Positions 53,431 to 63,393 are shown, counted from the first letter of the stretch. The stretch: 64,000 nt of DNA from Johnsonella sp. (GCA_030529445.1 JAUMWW010000009.1:33615-97614), one strand, 5' to 3'. Numbers and translations: made by a program. Notes: generated by a model from the sequence alone, not told the origin.

Positions 53431-54444
53431 CTATGCCGCCTTTACCCTCTTCTGGTAGCAGTCAAAGCCTACCGCAAAGGCAAGAACCAGCCCCTTGATT
53501 ACCATCTGCAAATAAACGCTTACGCCGACAAGCACCATACCGTTTGTCAATGCGCCGATGATCAGCACACCGGCAAGCACATTGGAAAGCTTTCCGTAGC
53601 CTCCGGATACCGATACTCCTCCGAGTACCACGCAGGTGATCACATCGAATTCATATCCGATTCCTGCGGTGGGCTGCCCCGAATTCGTTCGGGAAAGCAT
53701 CACCACTCCCGCAAGCCCCGCAAATAAACCGGAAAGAGAATAGACCAGATACTTCACTCTTCCGACTCTGATTCCCGAGAGCTTTGCCGCCTCCTCGTTT
53801 CCTCCTACCGCATAGAAATATCTTCCGAAATAGGTCGAGTTTAAGATAAAGCTTCCTACCGCAAAGCAGATCGCCATCAGGATCACGGGAACCGGGATGG
53901 GACCGAGATAGCCCTGTCCGATCACCTTGAATTTCTCCGTGAACCCGTTGATCGGTCTTCCTCCGCAAAGCAGATAGGAGGCGCCGGCAAAGACCGTTTG
54001 CGTCGAAAAGGTCGCAATCAGCGCCGGCATGCGCACGCTGGAAACCATAAAGCCGTTAATCGCGCCGACCAGAGTGGAAGCGATAAGAGAGAGGATGATC
54101 GCCACATACATATCCATCCCCATATTCACCATAAAATACGCACATAGGATATTGACGAAGGTGATGATGGAGCCGGTCGCAAGGTCGATTCCTCCGAGCA
54201 GGATGACGAAGGTCATTCCGATCGCCGCAATTCCGTACATCGATACCTGGCGGGCAATGGTCAGCAGATTTGCCGGCGTGATAAATTTCGGGTTTGCCCA
54301 GGTAAATGCCGCCATCAGAACAATTACCACAAACCATATCGCCTTATCCTTGAGCTGATTAAGCAGCATGGACTTAAGATCACTCTGCCCCTCCTTTTTT
54401 TGCGGCAAAGCCTTCTGCCCGGATTTTAATTCTTCTTTATTCAT
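53431..54444 (-). CDS. Sugar ABC transporter permease, RbsC type
   Basis: The 337-residue permease has about nine or ten membrane helices and the RbsC family ending around GVVMLSRTNSGQPTAGIGYEFDVITCVVLGGVS. It forms the membrane channel with the RbsA-like ATPase and the RbsB-like binding protein. The AGGAGG site lies 12 bases before the ATG. It lies 6 bases after the ATPase gene. Confidence 0.92.
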   Translation of the reverse strand: MNKEELKSGQKALPQKKEGQSDLKSMLLNQLKDKAIWFVVIVLMAAFTWANPKFITPANLLTIARQVSMYGIAAIGMTFVILLGGIDLATGSIITFVNILCAYFMVNMGMDMYVAIILSLIASTLVGAINGFMVSSVRMPALIATFSTQTVFAGASYLLCGGRPINGFTEKFKVIGQGYLGPIPVPVILMAICFAVGSFILNSTYFGRYFYAVGGNEEAAKLSGIRVGRVKYLVYSLSGLFAGLAGVVMLSRTNSGQPTAGIGYEFDVITCVVLGGVSVSGGYGKLSNVLAGVLIIGALTNGMVLVGVSVYLQMVIKGLVLAFAVGFDCYQKRVKAA

Positions 54445-54450
54445 GCTCTG

Positions 54451-55959
54451 TTAAACCTCCTCTATCTCGGCTGCGGAAGCATAGGTCATGATCATGTTCT
54501 GATCAAATTCCTGCTTTTCGAGGCTGCCGGTTATTTTTCCCTCGGACAGTACGATGATTCTGTCCGACATTCCCATCAATTCTTCCATTTCCGAAGAAAT
54601 CAGAAGTATCGTCTTTCCCTCTTTTTCGACCAAATCGTTCATCAGCTTATAAATCTCATATTTCGCCCCCACGTCGATTCCTCTCGTGGGCTCGTCGAAT
54701 ATGATGAGCTCCGAATCCGCCGCGAGCCATCTTGCCAGAATAACCTTTTGCTGATTGCCTCCGCTCAGGTTTTTTACCTCCTGATTCAGGCTCGGTGTCT
54801 TGATCCCTATGCTCTGCCTGTAAGTTTCGGCAATTGCCTGTTCCTTCCTCCCGTCGATCACGCTCAGCTTTGAATTTTTTTCGTAAATCGGCATATTGAT
54901 ATTGTTTTTGATCGATATGCCGAGCATCGCTCCGTGGCGCTTTCTGTCCTCGGGCACCAGAGCAATTCCCAGATTGATCGCCTCCTTCGGGCTCTTCGGA
55001 TTGATCTCCTTCCCATGCAGATAGATATGCCCCGATTTCTTGCGCACGGCTCCGAAAATCATCTGCGCAAGCTCCGTCCTTCCGGCACCGATCAGACCGC
55101 CCAATCCCAGGATCTCTCCCTTATGTATTTTCAGATTGATATCATGGTCTCCGTTGCCCGTCAGATCCTTAAGCTCCAAAACGACCTGTTGATAATCGAT
55201 ACAGTTTCCTCTGGGCGGATAAGTCTCCGTGAGCTCTCTTCCGACCATCAGGCGGATCAGCTCCTCCACCCGGCTTTCCTTGGTGATCAGGGTCTTTACA
55301 TATTCGCCGTCCCTAAGAATCAGGATCCTGTCGGAGAGCCGATAGATCTCTTCAAGCCGGTGAGAAATATAAATAATCGAAATCCCTTCCTTTTTTAATC
55401 TCTCCACAACCTCAAACATGCTTTCCACTTCGGAATTGGTCAGAGGAGCGGAAGGCTCGTCCATAATCAGTATTTTGGCGTTTTGCTGTATCGCCTTTGC
55501 AATCTCCACCACCTGCTGGTAACCTACGGTCAGGTTCTTCATCAGCGTCTTGGGATTGATTTTTACATGAAGCTGCTCAAATGCCTTTTTCGCCTCCCTC
55601 TCCATTGCGGCTTTGTCCACGAGGATTCCTTTTCTGATCGGGCGCCCCAAAAACAAATTTTCCGCCGCGGAAAGCTCGGCAACATTGTTAAATTCCTGAT
55701 ATATAATCGCAATTCCGTTTTCTGCCGCAAGCTGAGGCGTCATACCGCTGAATTCCCTGCCGTTTACGATAATCTTCCCCGAGGTCGGTATCACCGCTCC
55801 CGAACAGGTCTTGATCAGAGTGGATTTTCCCGCACCGTTTTCCCCGATCAATGCAAGAATCTCCCCCTTCTTCAGTTCCAGAGAAACATCCTTCAATGCG
55901 ACTACGCCCGGATATTCTTTTCTGATATTTTTTAATTCCAAAACATATTCATCTGCCAT
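54451..55959 (-). CDS. Sugar ABC transporter ATP-binding protein, RbsA type
   Basis: The 502-residue protein has two fused ATPase domains. The first has an intact Walker A (GENGAGKST) and DEPSAPL; the second has the degenerate loop GLIGAGRTE and signature NLSGGNQQKVILARW, as is usual for RbsA. It energises import with the RbsC-like permease. The start is ambiguous: ATG at 55959 was chosen over GTG at 55965, two codons earlier. Confidence 0.92.
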   Translation of the reverse strand: MADEYVLELKNIRKEYPGVVALKDVSLELKKGEILALIGENGAGKSTLIKTCSGAVIPTSGKIIVNGREFSGMTPQLAAENGIAIIYQEFNNVAELSAAENLFLGRPIRKGILVDKAAMEREAKKAFEQLHVKINPKTLMKNLTVGYQQVVEIAKAIQQNAKILIMDEPSAPLTNSEVESMFEVVERLKKEGISIIYISHRLEEIYRLSDRILILRDGEYVKTLITKESRVEELIRLMVGRELTETYPPRGNCIDYQQVVLELKDLTGNGDHDINLKIHKGEILGLGGLIGAGRTELAQMIFGAVRKKSGHIYLHGKEINPKSPKEAINLGIALVPEDRKRHGAMLGISIKNNINMPIYEKNSKLSVIDGRKEQAIAETYRQSIGIKTPSLNQEVKNLSGGNQQKVILARWLAADSELIIFDEPTRGIDVGAKYEIYKLMNDLVEKEGKTILLISSEMEELMGMSDRIIVLSEGKITGSLEKQEFDQNMIMTYASAAEIEEV

Positions 55960-56093
55960 ATTCACGTCCCATCAAAGGCAAGCGCGCCTTTTATCCTTAT
56001 CCGAACTTATTTTTCCTATTATGCGGGAAGAGGCGGTTAAATACCGCCTCCCCCCGTCCGTATGTCTTTGTATATCCGCCTGATTTTTTTTGT

Positions 56094-57188
56094 TTACTGA
56101 TAGTCTTTCAGATACTCGTCCACGTTATTGATATCGATGATTACGAAAGGTCTGAAGATATTGCGTGCATCGCCCGTCAGCTCTTCTCCCGACAAAGCCT
56201 TCTCATACATCTCCACGCATGCCTTGGCGGTTCTTGCATTCGATCCCTCAAATCCTACGCTTGCACGGGATGCTTCCGTTCCCTTCTTGATCGCCTTAAG
56301 CTGCTGCTCCGTTGCGTCCGCAGAAAAGATTCCGCAATCTTCCGGAATATTTCCGTTGTACTTTGTCAGCAATGCCTGATTTGCACCGATATCCGATCCT
56401 GCGCCTATCGTTACGAAAACCTTGCAGTCGGGATGAGCCTGAAGCACGGTCTCCACATTGGTCTGCGCGCCGTTTGCCTCGAGACCCTCGATCTGAGCAA
56501 CCACTTCATACTTGCCTTCCGCAGCCTTCAGTCCTTCGAGGATTCCGTTCTCTCTCTCCAGCAGAATGGGGGTCTGGGGATAGCCGATTACGCAAACTTC
56601 CGCCTTCTTGTCTTCGCTGTAATGCTTATTGATGAACTCAGCCGCCGGAGTTGCCACCATGATTCCGAGCTCGGTATTGTCAAGCACCCAGTTAAGCGTC
56701 GTGTTTTCCATCTTATCATCCCAGCACATTACCTTGATTCCCGCATCCATCGCCTGCTTGCACACATCCTCTATCGCGAAGGGATCGGAGGGATGCACCA
56801 TGATGATATCGCAGCCCGCGTTGATGAAGTTCTCGATCTGGCTGATCTGCGTTGCAGAGTTATCCTTGCAGTCTACGATGGTATACTTCCAGCCCTTATC
56901 CTTGAGCATCTTCTCAACCTCTCCGAATACGCCAGCCCAGTAGTCATTCTCCAGGGACTGTATCGTAATTCCGATATTATGAGTGCCGCCCGCTTCAGCT
57001 TTGTCTGCCGCCGTCGTTTCCGCTTCCGCCTTTGTGGTTTCTGCCGCACTGTCCGCCGCCGCTGCCGTCGTCGCCTCGGAAGATGCCGCCGCCGTTGTTT
57101 CGGAACCGCCTCCCGCGGAGCATCCGATCAGAGAAGAAGCTGCCAATACTGCTGCACATAACGCGATTCCTAAAATCCTTTTTTTCAT
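56094..57188 (-). CDS. Sugar ABC transporter substrate-binding lipoprotein, RbsB type
   Basis: The 364-residue lipoprotein has a lipobox (LIGC, Cys23), an Ala/Thr/Glu-rich spacer, and a type I periplasmic binding fold (Peripla_BP_4) with NIGITIQSLENDYWAGVFGE. It captures a sugar or polyol for the RbsAC-like membrane parts. AAGGAG precedes the ATG. It follows the SDR gene by 98 bases and precedes the ATPase by 134 bases. Confidence 0.9.
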   Translation of the reverse strand: MKKRILGIALCAAVLAASSLIGCSAGGGSETTAAASSEATTAAAADSAAETTKAEAETTAADKAEAGGTHNIGITIQSLENDYWAGVFGEVEKMLKDKGWKYTIVDCKDNSATQISQIENFINAGCDIIMVHPSDPFAIEDVCKQAMDAGIKVMCWDDKMENTTLNWVLDNTELGIMVATPAAEFINKHYSEDKKAEVCVIGYPQTPILLERENGILEGLKAAEGKYEVVAQIEGLEANGAQTNVETVLQAHPDCKVFVTIGAGSDIGANQALLTKYNGNIPEDCGIFSADATEQQLKAIKKGTEASRASVGFEGSNARTAKACVEMYEKALSGEELTGDARNIFRPFVIIDINNVDEYLKDYQ

Positions 57189-57286
57189 AAACTTTCTCTC
57201 CTTATTTTTTCATTTTTATCAAGATATTCCGAAATCATACGGTACTTTCGGCATATCCGTTGTTTCGATCTTCCTTTTTTTGTGTT

Positions 57287-58063
57287 TTAAAAACAGGTGA
57301 ATGCGCCGTCCACCACAAAATCCGATCCGGTTGTAAACGCACAGGTGTCTCCCGCAAGATAAACGAGGATGGACTGCAGCTCTTCGGGCTTTCCGAGGCG
57401 TCCCAGCGGAGCTATGCTGTTCCATTCCCGAATCAGAGGTTTTAAGTTCTCGGCATTCATAATCAGTTCCGTTCCGATATATCCCGGGCTGATGCAGTTG
57501 ACCCGCACATTTCTCTTTGCCCACTCTATCGCAAGTGATTTCGTCAGCATGATGACTCCCGCTTTGGACGCATTGTATGCGCATTGCGGCTGCGGTACGT
57601 TTACGATATGGCCCGACATGGATGCCGTATTGATGATCGATCCGTAACCCTGCTTAAGCATCTGTCTTCCCGCCGCGGTTGCGCAGAGAAATACTCCGGT
57701 CAGGTTGATATCGATCACCTTCTGCCACTGCTCCAGGCTCATCTCCTCCGCCGGAACATTCAGGGCAATTCCCGCATTATTAAAGCAGGCATCGAGCTTG
57801 CCGAAGGTATCCACGACCTCCTTCACCATCGCCTCGACCTGATCCTTCTTGGTTACATCGGCTTGAATCGCAATCGTCTTTACCGAAGCGGCTGCCGCAA
57901 TCTCTTCCGCGACTTTTTTTGCTCCCTCAAGATTAATGTCCACGATCGCAAGATCGGCTCCCGCTTCGGCAAAAGCCATCGCCGCAGCTTTTCCGATACC
58001 GCTTGCCGCTCCCGTCACATAGATCGCCTTGCCGTCCAGCCTCATCCTTTCTATGATCCCCAT
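57287..58063 (-). CDS. Short-chain dehydrogenase/reductase of the sugar operon
   Basis: The 258-residue Rossmann enzyme has TGAASGIGKA, the NNAG motif and YNASKAGV (Tyr-x3-Lys). It probably reduces or oxidises a sugar or polyol. I chose the ATG at 58063 with AGGAGG just upstream; an in-frame start 24 bases earlier lies before that site. It is the first gene of the eight-gene operon and has a candidate promoter at 58172-58199. Confidence 0.85.
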   Translation of the reverse strand: MGIIERMRLDGKAIYVTGAASGIGKAAAMAFAEAGADLAIVDINLEGAKKVAEEIAAAASVKTIAIQADVTKKDQVEAMVKEVVDTFGKLDACFNNAGIALNVPAEEMSLEQWQKVIDINLTGVFLCATAAGRQMLKQGYGSIINTASMSGHIVNVPQPQCAYNASKAGVIMLTKSLAIEWAKRNVRVNCISPGYIGTELIMNAENLKPLIREWNSIAPLGRLGKPEELQSILVYLAGDTCAFTTGSDFVVDGAFTCF

Positions 58064-58171
58064 TCTTCCTCCTCTCGGGACGGTCAAATTTCTTTCCGTC
58101 CAAAATTATGCTTTTTTCTCTTTATTAAGGTTAATATATAAAAGCATTTTATAAATCATTTTATGAAATAT

Positions 58172-58199
58172 ATTATATTGGGTTTTTTTCATTTTTCAA
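58172..58199 (-). promoter_or_regulatory. Promoter candidate of the sugar/polyol operon
   Basis: On the minus strand TTGAAA (58199-58194), 16-base spacer, TATAAT (58177-58172). The 333-base gap 58064-58396 contains this, then AT-rich sequence, and ends with the dehydratase terminator at 58317-58367. I see no gene in it. Confidence 0.55.
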
Positions 58200-58316
58200 T
58201 TAGCAATATTATTCAAAAATTTATCGATTTTTTTATATGATTTAAATAATGTTTTTTCTTTATCATAATGGCTTAAAGAGGGGCTTTCGAAGGATAAAAC
58301 TTTCACAAGGAGAAAC

Positions 58317-58367
58317 AAAAAAGCGAAACGAAGAAAGAAAGCCTCTCGCTCTCTTTCCTCGTTTCGC
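58317..58367 (-). terminator. Terminator of the sugar-acid cluster
   Basis: GCGAAACGA (58323-58331) pairs with TCGTTTCGC (58359-58367), and on the minus strand a T run follows. It lies about 30 bases after the dehydratase stop. Confidence 0.85.
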
Positions 58368-58396
58368 CGAATTTCAAAAACTTTTCGCCCGAAAAT

Positions 58397-60142
58397 TTAT
58401 AAATCCAGATAAGCTCCCTTCATCGGGCTTGCCGCATGCATGCCGAAGAGGCGCAGCACTCCTTTTTTGTATTTTGCCTCCGGTTTTTTCCAGCGTTTTT
58501 TCCTTTCCCGAAGAACTTCTTCCACCTCCTCCAGGCTCTTTTTCTCTCCCGCAATGCCGACGATATTGAGTCCCCGACCGATCACGTCGATCTCTATCAG
58601 ATCTCCCTCTTCCACAAGAGCGATCGCTCCTCCCTCTATCGCCTCCGGGCTGCAATGCCCGATTACGGGTCCCGTAGAGGCTCCCGAAAAGCGTCCGTCG
58701 GTAATCAGCGCTATGCTTCTTCCCAATTCCTTATCGCTGCTGATCGCCTCCGAGGTGTAAAACATCTCCGGCATTCCGTTCGCCTTCGGTCCCTCATACC
58801 TGATGAAAACCGCATCTCCTTTTTTCACCTCATGCCTGAGCACGGCACTCAGGCATTCTTCCTCGCTGTCAAAAACTCTTGCATTCAAAACGGCATAAAA
58901 CATTTTCTTCGGGCATGCCGTATGCTTGATCACCGCCCCTTCCGGAGCGAGATTTCCGTACAATACGGCTATGCTCCCCTCTCTCCCCAGCGCCCGCTCA
59001 TAGGGAAGGATAATATCTTCTTTTTTCAGATCGCTTCCGTATCTTTCGTTGAAGCGCTCCAGTCCCCGGGCGCATTCCTCATAAAATCCCTTTTCTTTGA
59101 GCTCATCCAGATTTTCACCGAGGCTCTTCCCGCTCACCGTCATGGCATCGAGGTGAAGAAAGTCTCTGATCTCTTCCATGATTGCAGGCACTCCGCCCGC
59201 ATAATAAAAGCATTCCGCCGGCCATTTTCCCGAAGGGCGTATATTCAACAGGTAGGGAGCTCCCCTATGCAGCCTGTCAAAGCTTTCTCCGCTGATTTCT
59301 ATCCCGAGCTCATGCGCAATGGCGGGAAGGTGGAGCAGGCAGTTTGTGCTTCCCGAAATTGCCGCATGAATGAGGATCGCATTTTCAAAGCTCTCCCTTG
59401 TCACAATCCGGCTCGGACGCAGATCCGGCATATGGGCAAGCCTGAGGGCAAGCTCTCCCGCCTTTCTTGCAAACTCCCTCAGCTTTTGCGAATCCGCCGG
59501 AAGCAATGCGCTTCCGGGCAGAGCAAGCCCCAATGCCTCCGTAAGAATCTGCATGCTGGCAGCCGTTCCTATAAAAGAGCAGGCTCCGCAGCCGGGGCAG
59601 GCATTTTCCTTCGCCCATTCGAAGCTTTCTTTTTCTATCTCTCCCCTTTCATATCTCGCGCTATAGCTTCCAAGCTGTTCCAAGGTAAGCATCCGCGGTC
59701 CCGCATTCATCGTTCCTCCCGGAAGCACAAGAGCCGGGATATCGAGCCTTGCCAGAGCCATCAGGCAGCCGGGCAGCCCCTTGTCACAGCTTGCCAGAAA
59801 TACCGCCGCGTCAAAAACGGTCGCGCTTGCATGTATTTCCATCATATTGGCGATCATTTCCCTGCTTGCCAGGCTGAAATTGATGCCGTCCGTGCCCTGG
59901 CTCTCTCCGTCACAGATATCCGTACAAAAATACCTCGCGCCGAAGCCTCCCGCCTCTCTCACGGCGCTTCGCACCTCCTCTGCCAGTCCGCCCAGATGCA
60001 CGCTGCCGGGGTGGCTGTCTCCGAAGGTGCTCTCTATGATGATCTGGGGCTTTGCCAGATCTTCCTTCGTCCATCCCGTGCCTATGCGCAGCGGATCAAG
60101 TTCCGGAGCGATTTTTCTCATCTTCTGACTTCTTAATTCCAT
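58397..60142 (-). CDS. IlvD/Edd-family dehydratase, probably of a sugar acid
   Basis: The 581-residue protein belongs to the iron-sulfur dehydratases that remove water from sugar acids or dihydroxy acids. The cluster cysteines are seen in CTDICDGESQGTDG, SCDKGLPGCLMAL and CPGCGACSFIGTAASMQ. The C-terminal LITDGRFSGASTGPVIGHCSPEA is typical. AAAGGAGG precedes the ATG. The neighbours, a GntP-like permease and an FGGY kinase, favour a sugar-acid or phosphogluconate role over branched-chain amino-acid synthesis. No aldolase is nearby. Confidence 0.87.
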   Translation of the reverse strand: MELRSQKMRKIAPELDPLRIGTGWTKEDLAKPQIIIESTFGDSHPGSVHLGGLAEEVRSAVREAGGFGARYFCTDICDGESQGTDGINFSLASREMIANMMEIHASATVFDAAVFLASCDKGLPGCLMALARLDIPALVLPGGTMNAGPRMLTLEQLGSYSARYERGEIEKESFEWAKENACPGCGACSFIGTAASMQILTEALGLALPGSALLPADSQKLREFARKAGELALRLAHMPDLRPSRIVTRESFENAILIHAAISGSTNCLLHLPAIAHELGIEISGESFDRLHRGAPYLLNIRPSGKWPAECFYYAGGVPAIMEEIRDFLHLDAMTVSGKSLGENLDELKEKGFYEECARGLERFNERYGSDLKKEDIILPYERALGREGSIAVLYGNLAPEGAVIKHTACPKKMFYAVLNARVFDSEEECLSAVLRHEVKKGDAVFIRYEGPKANGMPEMFYTSEAISSDKELGRSIALITDGRFSGASTGPVIGHCSPEAIEGGAIALVEEGDLIEIDVIGRGLNIVGIAGEKKSLEEVEEVLRERKKRWKKPEAKYKKGVLRLFGMHAASPMKGAYLDL

Positions 60143-60172
60143 CTTTGCCTCCTTTTGATCCTTAATTGAAGA

Positions 60173-61528
60173 CTAGACAAAGAAGGAAAGCAGCAATGCC
60201 GCAAAAAATCCGCTCACTCCCACCAGGGTTTCCATAATCGTCCATGTTTTCAGCGTGGTTTTTTCATCCATTTCCAGCAGGGATTTTACCAGCCAAAATC
60301 CCGAATCGTTAAAATGCGAGCAGACCGTCGCCCCTCCGGCTATCGCTGATGCCGTGCAGGCAAGATAGAGGGGAGAAAGCTCGGCAACCCCCGGCATCGC
60401 CGCAATGATTCCCGCCGCCATCGTCATCGCCACCGTTGCCGATCCGACGCAGATTCTGACCAATGCCGCCACGATAAAAGCCACAGCCACAAGAGGGAGG
60501 TTTACCGCGGATACCGCATTTCCTATGAGCTCTCCGATTCCCGAGTATTGGAGCATATATCTGAGCACTCCCCCGCAGGCGGTCACCAGCAAAATCAGCC
60601 CCGCAGGAGAAAGCGCCTTTATCATGATCCTTTGCAGCTCCTCCATCGAATATCCGTGTCTGACCCCGAGAATGAGCATAGCTGCCAAGGTCGCAATCAG
60701 CAATGCCAAAAAGGGCTCTCCCGCAAAAGTCAAAACAGGGGCGATCGGTGCAAGCTCCGGCGTCACTCCGGAAAGCGATTTTAAAATAATCAGCAGCAGG
60801 GGAAGCAGGATAATCATCGCAACCACCCAAAAACTCGGCAGCTTGGACTCGTCAAAATCCTTCTGATTCGCCACATGCTCGGGAACGGCGATTTCGTATT
60901 TTTTCCCGCAAAAACTACCCCATACCGGTCCGGCAATCACCATCGCAATGCTTCCGCAAAAGATTCCCACAATAATTACCAAGCCGAGCTCGACGCCAAG
61001 CATTCCCGCAACGAGCACCGGTCCCGGCGTCGGAGGAATAAAGGCGTGCCCTACAGCCAATCCCGCCAGAAGGGGAATCGCATAGTAGAGGGATGATCTC
61101 CCTGTCTTTTTGGCAAGAGAAAACGCCAGCGGAATCAAGATAATCAGACCCGCATCGAAGAAAACCGGTATCGCGACGATCATTCCCGTAATGCCCAAAG
61201 CCCATGCCGCCTTTTTTTCTCCGAATCTTCTCACCATGCTGAGCGCCAAAACCTGCGCCCCTCCTCCCGCCTCCAAAATCGCGCCGAACATGGAGCCCAG
61301 CCCCACAAGCAGCGCAATTCCCTTGAGCGTGTTTCCTATTCCGTCATTGACCGCCAGCGTGATCGCCTCAAACGGCATGCCGGCAATCAAGCCGATTGCC
61401 AAACCTCCGATCAGAATCGCTACCATAGCCTGAACCTTCCATACTATCACCAGCAAAAGCAGGATTCCGAGCCCGAGCAGAGCCGCCGCCGCCAGCCTCA
61501 TCGGGTTTAATGCCAATTCTGTACCCAT
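60173..61528 (-). CDS. GntP-family gluconate/sugar-acid permease
   Basis: The 451-residue membrane protein has about twelve to fourteen hydrophobic segments and matches the GntP family, which imports gluconate or related sugar acids with protons. Features include IPVFFDAGLIILIPLAFSLAKKTGRS and VGHAFIPPTPGPV near the middle. AGGAGG precedes the ATG. It lies 30 bases upstream of the dehydratase and 55 bases after the kinase. Confidence 0.92.
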   Translation of the reverse strand: MGTELALNPMRLAAAALLGLGILLLLVIVWKVQAMVAILIGGLAIGLIAGMPFEAITLAVNDGIGNTLKGIALLVGLGSMFGAILEAGGGAQVLALSMVRRFGEKKAAWALGITGMIVAIPVFFDAGLIILIPLAFSLAKKTGRSSLYYAIPLLAGLAVGHAFIPPTPGPVLVAGMLGVELGLVIIVGIFCGSIAMVIAGPVWGSFCGKKYEIAVPEHVANQKDFDESKLPSFWVVAMIILLPLLLIILKSLSGVTPELAPIAPVLTFAGEPFLALLIATLAAMLILGVRHGYSMEELQRIMIKALSPAGLILLVTACGGVLRYMLQYSGIGELIGNAVSAVNLPLVAVAFIVAALVRICVGSATVAMTMAAGIIAAMPGVAELSPLYLACTASAIAGGATVCSHFNDSGFWLVKSLLEMDEKTTLKTWTIMETLVGVSGFFAALLLSFFV

Positions 61529-61583
61529 AGTAAAACCTCCTCTTTAACTATTATCTTTGCCTTCTATGAAGCTTCTCCAAAGA

Positions 61584-63176
61584 TCAGAAAACCTCTACCG
61601 CCTTTTTTTCAATCGCAAGCCCTGCGATATAGCTTTTCATAAATTCATTGAATCCCTCCGCCTCATCCGGATCCGGCTGCACACAGAGCTCCTCATTTTG
61701 ATAAAAGACCTTTTCATTCAGATACTCCGGCAAGCCTTCCCCTTGCTCCCTGTATACCATATAGGCGGCGAGCACGGCGATGCCCCAGGGACCGCCCTCT
61801 CCTGCGGTTTCCATCAGGCTCACGGGAAGATTCAATCCTGCCGCCATAATTCTTTGCCCTATATCCGGAGTCTTAAAGAGCCCTCCATGCCCGTAAATTT
61901 TATCGATCTCTATTCCCTCGTTTTCGATCAGAATATCCATTCCGATTCGCAGCGCGCCGAGTGCCGAATATAAATGGCTCCTCATAAAATTGGCAAGCGT
62001 GAAGCGCGCATCCGGCTTTCGAACAAAGAGCGGTCTTCCCTCATCTATTTTGGTAATGGATTCCCCCGAAAGATAGCCGTAGGAGAGCAGACCTCCGCAG
62101 TCCTTATCCCCCTTTTCCGCCTGTAAAAAGAGGCTTGAAAAAAGTTTGTTTTTCTCCGCTTCCACGCCGTAAGCCCGAAGAAATTCTTCGAATATGCCGA
62201 CCCATGCATTGATATCGGAGGTACAGTTATTTGCATGTACCATCGCCACCGCATGCCCGTCCGGAGTCGTCACCATATCCACCTCCCTATAAGGCTTCGA
62301 AAGCTCCTTTTCCAAAACCAGCATCGCAAAAATCGAGGTTCCCGCAGAAATATTGCCGGTACGCACCGCAACGCTGTCGGTTGCGACCATTCCGGTTCCG
62401 GCATCCCCTTCCGGGGGGCAGAGCAAGATTCCCGCCTCCAGATCTCCGCTCGGATCGATCAGCCTCGCTCCCTCCGGGCTCAGCCTTCCCGCATCCTCTC
62501 CCGCAAGCAGCACTCGGGGCAAAATCTCCTCCGGCTTCCAGGGATAGCCCCTGTCCTCGATCATTTTCGAAAACCGATCAAGCATTCCCCTGTGATAATT
62601 TCCCTTTTTCGTATCGATCGGAAACATTCCCGAGGCATCTCCTACGCCGAGCACCTTCTCTTTGCTCAGCTTCCAATGCACATAGCCTGCCAGGGTGGTC
62701 ATGAAGCGAATTCTGCCCACATGCTCTTCTTTGTCCAAAATCGACTGATAAAGATGCGCCACGCTCCATCTGTCGGGTATATTATAGGCAAGTTCTTCGG
62801 AAAGAATCGCCGCAGCCCGATTTGCATTGATATTTCTCCATGTGCGAAAGGGCGAAAGCAGCTTCGATTCTTCGTCAAAAACCAGATAACCGTGCATCAT
62901 CGCGCTGATTCCCATTGCTGCCAGCTTTTGCAGCTTTACCCCGTAGCTCTTTCTGACATTTTCCTTCAAGTCGGCATAGCAGTTCTGCACCCCTCTCCAT
63001 ACTTCATCGAGCGAATAGGTCCATATCCCGTTTTCCAGCCTGTTTTCCCACGCAAAACTTCCGGAAGCCAAAACCCTGTGCTCCCTGTCGATTAATACGG
63101 CTTTGATTCTGGTCGAACCCAGCTCTATTCCCAAAACAGCCTCTCCCTTGATAATATCCGTATGATCCTTGCCCAT
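61584..63176 (-). CDS. FGGY-family carbohydrate kinase
   Basis: The 530-residue kinase has GIELGSTRIKAVLID at the N terminus, an AMGISAMMHGYLVFD region, and the C-terminal ETAGEGGPWGIAVLAAYM segment. It could phosphorylate a keto-sugar or a sugar acid. The ATG at 63176 follows GGAGGGA; a frame five codons longer would begin within that site. Its neighbours suggest that it phosphorylates the sugar acid imported by the GntP permease before or after dehydration. Confidence 0.85.
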   Translation of the reverse strand: MGKDHTDIIKGEAVLGIELGSTRIKAVLIDREHRVLASGSFAWENRLENGIWTYSLDEVWRGVQNCYADLKENVRKSYGVKLQKLAAMGISAMMHGYLVFDEESKLLSPFRTWRNINANRAAAILSEELAYNIPDRWSVAHLYQSILDKEEHVGRIRFMTTLAGYVHWKLSKEKVLGVGDASGMFPIDTKKGNYHRGMLDRFSKMIEDRGYPWKPEEILPRVLLAGEDAGRLSPEGARLIDPSGDLEAGILLCPPEGDAGTGMVATDSVAVRTGNISAGTSIFAMLVLEKELSKPYREVDMVTTPDGHAVAMVHANNCTSDINAWVGIFEEFLRAYGVEAEKNKLFSSLFLQAEKGDKDCGGLLSYGYLSGESITKIDEGRPLFVRKPDARFTLANFMRSHLYSALGALRIGMDILIENEGIEIDKIYGHGGLFKTPDIGQRIMAAGLNLPVSLMETAGEGGPWGIAVLAAYMVYREQGEGLPEYLNEKVFYQNEELCVQPDPDEAEGFNEFMKSYIAGLAIEKKAVEVF

Positions 63177-63242
63177 TCGTACTCCCTCCATAATTTTTTA
63201 TTCTATCTGCATCATAATGGAAGGCACAATAAAAGGCAAGAC

Positions 63243-63284
63243 AAAAAGAAAATCTCTTCTTGCAAATTGATGCAAAAAGAGATT
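63243..63284 (-). terminator. Terminator of the ferritin gene
   Basis: AATCTCTT (63251-63258) pairs with AAGAGATT (63277-63284), with TTGCA/TGCAA above. On the minus strand TTTTCTTTTTG follows. It lies about 110 bases after the ferritin stop and before the FGGY kinase start. Confidence 0.75.
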
Positions 63285-63393
63285 CTAATTCTTTTGTTTT
63301 TATGCGTTTTTACCTTGAATCTGCGCCTCGGCATAGTTGATGAAGAGACTTTATCAGAGGAGATGCCAAATCCTCCTCTTCGACATTCAAATT

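Noticed and set aside
58250..58396. Possible small gene (plus-strand frame from 58249)
   Set aside because: It runs through the dehydratase terminator hairpin and has no family-like sequence.
58436..60136. Long open frame (566 codons) on the plus strand
   Set aside because: It lies wholly opposite the dehydratase gene, whose motifs, ribosome site and terminator are clear. The antisense translation has no recognisable domain and reflects codon bias of the real gene.
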